Below are positions 7,464-11,082 of a DNA stretch of 11,082 bases, piece after piece. The notes beneath the pieces are model-generated. The model made no database searches. It was not told the origin of the DNA and saw nothing but the letters and a program-made list of their open reading frames with translations. A program made the translations under genes and the position numbers. The DNA comes from a bacterium (GTDB lineage: Bacteria; Muiribacteriota; Ozemobacteria; Ozemobacterales; Ozemobacteraceae), in NCBI GenBank assembly GCA_016192885.1, contig JACPTH010000455.1, positions 1 to 11,082 on the forward strand, given 5' to 3'. The number at the start of each line of letters is the position of its first letter. Position 1 is the stretch's first letter.

Positions 7464-7712
7464 CACCATGATTGCGTTTGGATCTTGACGTAAGAAAGCT
7501 CTTAGAGCTGCGGCAAAAGTAAGTCCAATCTCCGCCTTGCATTGAAGCTGATTGATACCCGGAAGCATGTATTCAACCGGGTCCTCGACAGGTCATTAAA
7601 TTTCTTTCCGTGGTATTCAGACTTGAAAGGGCGGAATACAGGGTAATTGTTTTTCCTGATCCGGTTGGGCCCGTGACGAGCACTATCCCGTCGGGGGATT
7701 GTTGAGTTGGTG
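7464..7712 (-). pseudogene. Fragment of type IV pilus assembly / type II secretion ATPase (PilB/GspE family) with frameshift
   Basis: The minus strand reads QQSPDGIVLVTGPTGSGKTI then TLYSALSSLNTTERNLMT, and in the next frame VEDPVEYMLPGINQLQCKAE then IGLTFAAALRAFLRQDPNAI and MV. This is the Walker A loop (GPTGSGKT, 7648-7671) and the following conserved stretch of PilB/GspE ATPases. The frames join if one extra T at 7590 is removed (ATG ACC [T] GTC GAG GAC). Homology stops at AIMV (7464), just where GEIRD is expected, and starts right after a sequence resembling an intron 3' end (CTACTCGAC, 7712-7720 on the minus strand). Only about 80 of more than 500 residues remain, so it is inactive. The following codons to 7326 (PVFPRTGLLLW...) are not PilB-like. 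Confidence 0.8.
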
Positions 7713-7829
7713 TCGAGTAGACCGGCTCTTCCTGTACAATGCCATGATTCGGGTTTGCGTTGCCACCTGCTTCCGCAGAAGATGTCGCACGAGAACAGCA
7801 TGGTACAAGTTGGCGCCTAGCCACTCTCA
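7713..7829 (-). other. Unassigned stretch between intron domain V and pilB fragment, probably intron 3' end
   Basis: A group II intron should have domain VI and its 3' splice site here, but 117 bases is longer than a normal domain VI. The minus strand ends in GGTCTACTCGAC at 7712, which resembles 3' ends of some bacterial introns. I could not fold a convincing domain VI with a bulged A. Part of this may be leftover exon or unrelated sequence. Confidence 0.3.
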
Positions 7830-7862
7830 GAACCGTGCTTGCGCTATTCACGCACAGGGCTC
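7830..7862 (-). ncRNA. Group II intron domain V
   Basis: The minus strand has GAGCCCTGTGCG, TGAATAG, CGCAAGCACGGTTC. It folds as the small catalytic hairpin of group II introns: a lower stem with GAGCC paired to GGTTC and the AGC triad in place, a two-base AA bulge, an upper GCG/CGC stem and a seven-base loop. It lies one base after the maturase stop codon, the expected order. The sixth base is C where relatives usually have G, leaving a C-C mismatch in the lower stem. This is a mild sign of decay. Family assignment is by eye. Confidence 0.7.
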
Positions 7863-7863
7863 C

Positions 7864-8208
7864 TCATACGGTAATTTGCAGAGGTCTGAACACGTTGACC
7901 ATGATTCTTGGCTCCGGAAGAGGGAATAATTCCAGCATCTCTGAAATCCTTTCCCAGTCGATACAGCCTCGCTTGCCGCGACGATTAAGCCATTTGAACA
8001 GCAACTGAACCACTTCGAATTTAAACCGCTTGATGCACGGAAAATTATCCGTTATCCCATAGTAGCTGAAGCGGCCCCGTAATTTCGCCTTAATTGTCTC
8101 CCATAGTTCTGCCAACCTCATAGTTCTGGAGTTCTTCAACCACGCTTTGACTGCATGGGGTTTGGCAGTAGACTTCTTGCTAGCTGTTAAACGTTTCACC
8201 CGAAAGCT
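7864..8208 (-). pseudogene. Group II intron-encoded protein, C-terminal part (maturase domain)
   Basis: The minus-strand frame from about 8208 reads SFRVKRLTASKKSTAKPHAV, KAWLKNSRTMRLAELWETIK, AKLRGRFSYYGITDNFPCIK, RFKFEVVQLLFKWLNRRGKR and ends PLPEPRIMVNVFRPLQITV with TGA at 7864. The pattern KLRGxxxYYGITxN...LLFKWLNRR...PLPxPRI is the maturase/X domain that binds intron RNA for splicing. It would be the last ~115 residues of a protein of about 420-450. The frame upstream of 8208 changes abruptly into the antisense of a serine recombinase. The reverse-transcriptase core with YADD is missing, so the protein cannot work as an RT. A separate N-terminal piece lies at 8869-9027 on the same strand. 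Confidence 0.85.
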
Positions 8209-8875
8209 CTTGCAGTTCCTGCTCAGACCACTATTATCGCTGTTTGAGCTCGGATGCCTATCGCCATCTCAAAGGCGCTCTCTGTACTTGCCAACCCATT
8301 CGGCAGGACTACTTGGACTCTCTCGTCTGGAGGGAAAATGTGCGACTGCTGGAAGATCCCACCCTGATTCAAAATGAACTGAAGCGGCGATTGGAGGCTG
8401 CCAAAAACGCAGACCCCCTTCGCCATCGTTTTGAAAATCTACAACGGGAGAAAAGCCGACTGGAAAATAAGATGGAGCGCTTGGTTACGGCCTATCAGGA
8501 AGGGTTGCTCAGCTTGAGGAGTTACGCCGGCGAATCCCTGACTTGCGGAAGCAGCAGGAAGCCTATGATTCAGAAATCCAGTCTCTTCAAACGGCATCGG
8601 TTGATCAAGACCGATATCTCTCATTGATGGAAAGCTTGTCTGAATTTGGGGAACGTCTGAAGTCAAAAGCAAATACTCTTGATGTCGTGGAACGCCAAAA
8701 AATCCTTCGGTTGCTGGTGAAAGAAGTTTTGGTAAATAATGACAGTTTCACGATCCGTCATTCGATTCCTCTTCCCCAAGTGAAAAAGGAGGGAACAATT
8801 TTGCCCATCCCAGAACCTCAATTAAAGAAGACTGAGAAAAGTTATCTTTTGAGTTCAGGGAGTATTTACTCAGCC
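8209..8875 (+). pseudogene. C-terminal half of a serine (resolvase/invertase-type) recombinase, frameshifted
   Basis: From about 8209 the plus strand reads SPESSCSSCSDHYYRCLSSD, AYRHLKGALC, then IRQDYLDSLVWRENVRLLED, and ERLVTAYQEGLLS. After one lost base near 8513 (probably a C) it goes on in the next frame as LEELRRRIPDLRKQQEAYDS, then NTLDVVERQKILRLLVKEVL, IRHSIPLPQ and YLLSSGSIYSALR. This is the zinc-ribbon (CxxC...C...C), recombinase linker and coiled-coil end of large serine recombinases. The catalytic N-terminal domain with its serine is absent. The piece begins exactly where the intron maturase frame ends and stops where the intron RT N-terminal piece starts, so it replaced the middle of the intron gene. 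It is non-functional. Confidence 0.8.
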
Positions 8876-9027
8876 TTAAGGAATCGCTTTACCATGCGTA
8901 GAATTCGTTTGTCTGATATTCGATGTGCCAAGAACTTTAACAACCATTCCTGATTCACATTGTCAAAGAAGCCTTTAATATCTTCCTCGACAATATTCTT
9001 CATTTCTTCGAATCGAATTTTCCCGTA
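8866..9027 (-). pseudogene. Group II intron reverse transcriptase, N-terminal fragment
   Basis: The minus strand reads YGKIRFEEMKNIVEEDIKGF, FDNVNQEWLLKFLAHRISDK, RILRMVKRFLKAE and then TAA at 8866. The pattern IVExDIKGFFDNVxxEWLxKFLxxRIxDKRxLRxxxRFLKA is the RT block around the first catalytic aspartate (DIKGFF) of group II intron proteins. It breaks off within FLKAG, at the edge of the recombinase piece. The part upstream of 9027 is not recognisably RT and runs into the start of the next gene, so the intron 5' end (domain I and the RT start) is also missing. The same reading direction as the maturase piece at 7864-8208 shows that both come from one intron. Confidence 0.75.
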
Positions 9028-9031
9028 TAAT
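9026..9031 (+). promoter_or_regulatory. Candidate -10 box for the nucleotidyltransferase operon
   Basis: TATAAT, a perfect -10 match, lies 79 bases before the ATG at 9110. No good -35 box is found 16-18 bp ahead (TTTCTT/TTCTTC only). The box lies within the antisense of the RT remnant, so it may be chance. No other promoter candidate is evident in 8960-9100. Confidence 0.25.
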
Positions 9032-9109
9032 ATCGGTTCGGCCTTTCGTTTTTTTCGGAAGAGATGAAAATCTGTACGGGTATCGGAAATTAAGGCAAGG
9101 AGCTTCGGA

Positions 9110-10471
9110 ATGAGCCATGGTTTTTCATCGGTTGATGAGGTCCTTATTCTTCTCACTTACGCGAACCTTTCAAGTAAGGAAGTTGATATTGTGAAAAAAG
9201 GTTTGTTAGAAAATTTCCGATGGGACGAATTTGTTCGTAAAATCAAACACAATGACATTGGGCCCCTTATCCACCACACCCTCATGAAAAATGAACTTTT
9301 GGATTTGCTTCCCCCCGAAATTCAGCATTACCTTTCCGAACAGCGCGAAAAAATCCTTGAAATCAACTCCGGCCGTCTTAAAGTTGCAATAGATATTTTT
9401 TCAAAATTTGAACTATCCGAAGTAAAGGTGATTGTTTTAAAAGGCGTCCTATTCGGGGAAACAATTTACAAAGACCCCGGATATAAAAAAATGAATGACC
9501 TAGACATTCTTGTTCGCTCCAAAGATATAGAAAAAGTTCGCAAAATCTACGGGGAAGTTGGACTAGTCCCCCTGGCGCTTTTGGAAGGGGACGATCAAGA
9601 TTTCGACGAGAAGAAGAGTTATCATTTGCCCGCGTTCATTTCTCGAGATCTTAAATTTGTCGTTGGAACTCACTGGGGGCTTACATCTCCAAAATTGGGG
9701 TTCAATTTCGATTATGAGGAAATCTGGAAACGCGCGGTTTCGATCACCATTTCAGGACAACGTGCGCTTGCCCTTAGCCCTGAAGACAATCTCCACCATC
9801 TTTGCGTTCATTTTCACTACTACAAAACGGGCCTAAAGGAATTTGCCGATTTGGCAAACCTGCTTCGGGAAACTTCCAAGTTTTCATGGCAAACATTTGG
9901 GGATCAGATTGAAAAAGCTCAAAGCTATTCCGCCGTTTTCAGGCCTCTTTCAATTCTTGAAAGCATCTATAATATTGGTATTCCCAAAGATTTGCTCAGA
10001 ATTTGCCGGGATAAAACCGATTCATTTACCATAAGGGATACCGAACGCTTAGGTTCTCGAAAAGATCTTATTCTTCTGTCTCGAAGCACTTACTCTTCCC
10101 AAATCGAGAAAGCTTACCTTGCTTTTTCCTTCGAATCAACCTTCCGCAAAAAATTGCCGTGGTTTTTTCTTTTTTGGAAGCGCTTGCTAATGCCTCCGCG
10201 ACAAGTTCTGTACAGTACTAATGCATGTAATCCAAAGGAAAAATCTCTTTTTTTGTTGTATCTTATCAATCTTTGGCGAACCGCCCGAGAAGTAGGGAAG
10301 GGTTATGGAATAATTGTGTTCGGCTTCCTAATGCTAAAATCCGCCTGGGAACTCATATCATCGCTGAAAAGCATTTTTTCGAATGAATCCGGAGGTAAAA
10401 TGGGCGAACTTAGAAATGCTCTCGGTCAAGATGAAGAAAAAATCTTAAAATTAATGAATTCATTTGAATGA
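9110..10471 (+). CDS. Nucleotidyltransferase family protein (NTP_transf_5-like)
   Basis: 453 residues. ATG at 9110 with AAGGAG 7 bases ahead. Residues 105-135 (VKVIVLKGVLFGETIYKDPG then YKKMNDLDILV) match the Uncharacterised nucleotidyltransferase family (NTP_transf_5, PF14907): a KG in place of the usual GS/GG and then DLD (D130, D132) as metal ligands. The family's later marks are also present: THWGL at about residue 190, and HHLCVHFHYYKTGLKEFADL (family form HLCxH...DLA). Residues 1-105 are helical; residues 250-453 are less conserved and include a hydrophobic stretch (YGIIVFGFLML) that might touch the membrane. Such enzymes transfer a nucleotide to an unknown acceptor and occur in exopolysaccharide and peptide-modification clusters. 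The reaction here is unknown. The stop overlaps the next gene's ATG (ATGA), so the two are coupled. Confidence 0.75.
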   Translation: MSHGFSSVDEVLILLTYANLSSKEVDIVKKGLLENFRWDEFVRKIKHNDIGPLIHHTLMKNELLDLLPPEIQHYLSEQREKILEINSGRLKVAIDIFSKFELSEVKVIVLKGVLFGETIYKDPGYKKMNDLDILVRSKDIEKVRKIYGEVGLVPLALLEGDDQDFDEKKSYHLPAFISRDLKFVVGTHWGLTSPKLGFNFDYEEIWKRAVSITISGQRALALSPEDNLHHLCVHFHYYKTGLKEFADLANLLRETSKFSWQTFGDQIEKAQSYSAVFRPLSILESIYNIGIPKDLLRICRDKTDSFTIRDTERLGSRKDLILLSRSTYSSQIEKAYLAFSFESTFRKKLPWFFLFWKRLLMPPRQVLYSTNACNPKEKSLFLLYLINLWRTAREVGKGYGIIVFGFLMLKSAWELISSLKSIFSNESGGKMGELRNALGQDEEKILKLMNSFE

Positions 10472-11082
10472 AAAATTTCACACAAGTTCCAAATGAGGGA
10501 ATCAAATGGAGCAGAAAGCTTACCGCTGAACGCTATCCGAAACCCTTAAGCCCGCTAGGCTGGTCTAACATTCAAGCTGTTTTTGATGAAGGGGTCAGGG
10601 CATTCGCCGTTTTCATGGGTCTCCCTCTAGCTTCAAATGCGCCTTTGGCGATATCCGTTAATGGATGGATACTGGCAAACGAAAACGCGTTTGACTTCAA
10701 AAATCATTTCAAAATTAATTTGACCAAAAGAGAGCAAGCCTCACTTCTTCTTGAAACTATCTCTCTTCTACTTGGCTCTTCAAACCCTTTAAAAAGTTTG
10801 AAATCTCTTGTGCATTGGCTAAAATATCCCGAAAAAAGCGCCACCCGTCTTGGCAATTCTCTCAATTCCATCGTCTTACCCTTTGCAGGGCAAGCTATTT
10901 TTTCTTATCTTCAACGAATCTCCAATGATATTGATCAATCCTGGGAAAACACGAAAATCTCTTTTCAAGAAGAAGTTGCCAAAATAGGCAATCTCATCGA
11001 ATCGGAGGAAGACCCTCCAAAACTTCTCATCCTTGGCGAAAAACTAAGAGCCGCGATGATTTCCTATATTAAACCGGATCTA
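10468..11082 (+). CDS. Phosphoenolpyruvate-synthase-like enzyme, N-terminal part (3' end outside window)
   Basis: 205 residues to the window edge, still open. ATG at 10468 overlaps the nucleotidyltransferase stop by 4 bases (ATGA). The start reads GIKWSRKLTAERYPKPLSPL then GWSNIQAVFDEGVRAFAVFM. The pattern W-x-R-x-x-x-A-E-x-x-P-x-P-x-S/T-P-L-x-W-S is what I know from the central region of PEP-synthase/rifampicin-phosphotransferase-like proteins that end in a swivelling phosphohistidine domain. NGWILANENAF may correspond to the family's GRxYxN segment. The rest is helical. The catalytic histidine, if present, would be beyond the window. It would transfer phosphate from PEP or ATP through a histidine; the substrate is unknown. 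The pairing with a nucleotidyltransferase suggests a common modification pathway. Confidence 0.55.
   Translation, partial: MKNFTQVPNEGIKWSRKLTAERYPKPLSPLGWSNIQAVFDEGVRAFAVFMGLPLASNAPLAISVNGWILANENAFDFKNHFKINLTKREQASLLLETISLLLGSSNPLKSLKSLVHWLKYPEKSATRLGNSLNSIVLPFAGQAIFSYLQRISNDIDQSWENTKISFQEEVAKIGNLIESEEDPPKLLILGEKLRAAMISYIKPDL

Noticed and set aside
1..11082. CRISPR array, tRNA, rRNA or replication origin
   Set aside because: No regularly spaced repeats, cloverleaf-like segments, rRNA signatures or iteron clusters were seen on reading both strands.

Overview
The window looks like a chromosomal stretch of a diderm (Gram-negative-type) bacterium: it carries a tripartite efflux system with TolC-like, periplasmic adaptor and RND parts, and a piece of a type IV pilus/type II secretion ATPase. 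I cannot name the taxon. Base and codon use is patchy. The efflux region is visibly richer in G+C than the methyltransferase, vapBC and nucleotidyltransferase regions. Together with many gene fragments, this suggests a region of repeated insertion and decay.

Layout. (1) 1-3637, minus strand: the remains of an efflux operon in the order tolC-like, adaptor, RND pump. Only the last ~55 codons of the tolC-like gene survive. The adaptor is intact. The RND gene has lost about 100 codons of its first periplasmic domain, is out of frame across the junction, and runs off the left edge. (2) 3658-5658, plus strand: a 633-residue adenine-N6 DNA methyltransferase with an N-terminal MerR/excisionase-type helix-turn-helix. 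It is preceded by a promoter-like pair of boxes 20 bp apart with a perfect palindrome between them. (3) 5697-6466, minus strand: a vapBC-type toxin-antitoxin pair with overlapping genes and TTGCAA repeats in front. (4) 6470-9027: gene debris. It holds a putative membrane-protein N-terminus, a short frameshifted unknown gene with an A AAA AAC slip site, a pilB/gspE fragment, and a group II intron (domain V and maturase end). The middle of the intron reverse transcriptase has been replaced by a frameshifted piece of a serine recombinase on the opposite strand. (5) 9110-11082, plus strand: an intact nucleotidyltransferase-family gene (NTP_transf_5-like) overlapping by 4 bp a gene that resembles the start of a phosphoenolpyruvate-synthase-like enzyme and is cut by the window edge.

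How it fits together. The efflux operon can no longer make a working pump from these copies: the outer-membrane part and the RND part are both broken. The methyltransferase and vapBC are complete and face each other tail to tail, as in a small acquired accessory module, and one of its edges coincides with the loss of tolC. The last two genes form a translationally coupled pair whose substrate is unknown. The most interesting points are the methyltransferase that may control its own promoter through its fused DNA-binding domain, the nested intron/recombinase mosaic, and the nucleotidyltransferase/PEP-enzyme pair. All family assignments come from reading motifs by eye; no database search was possible.
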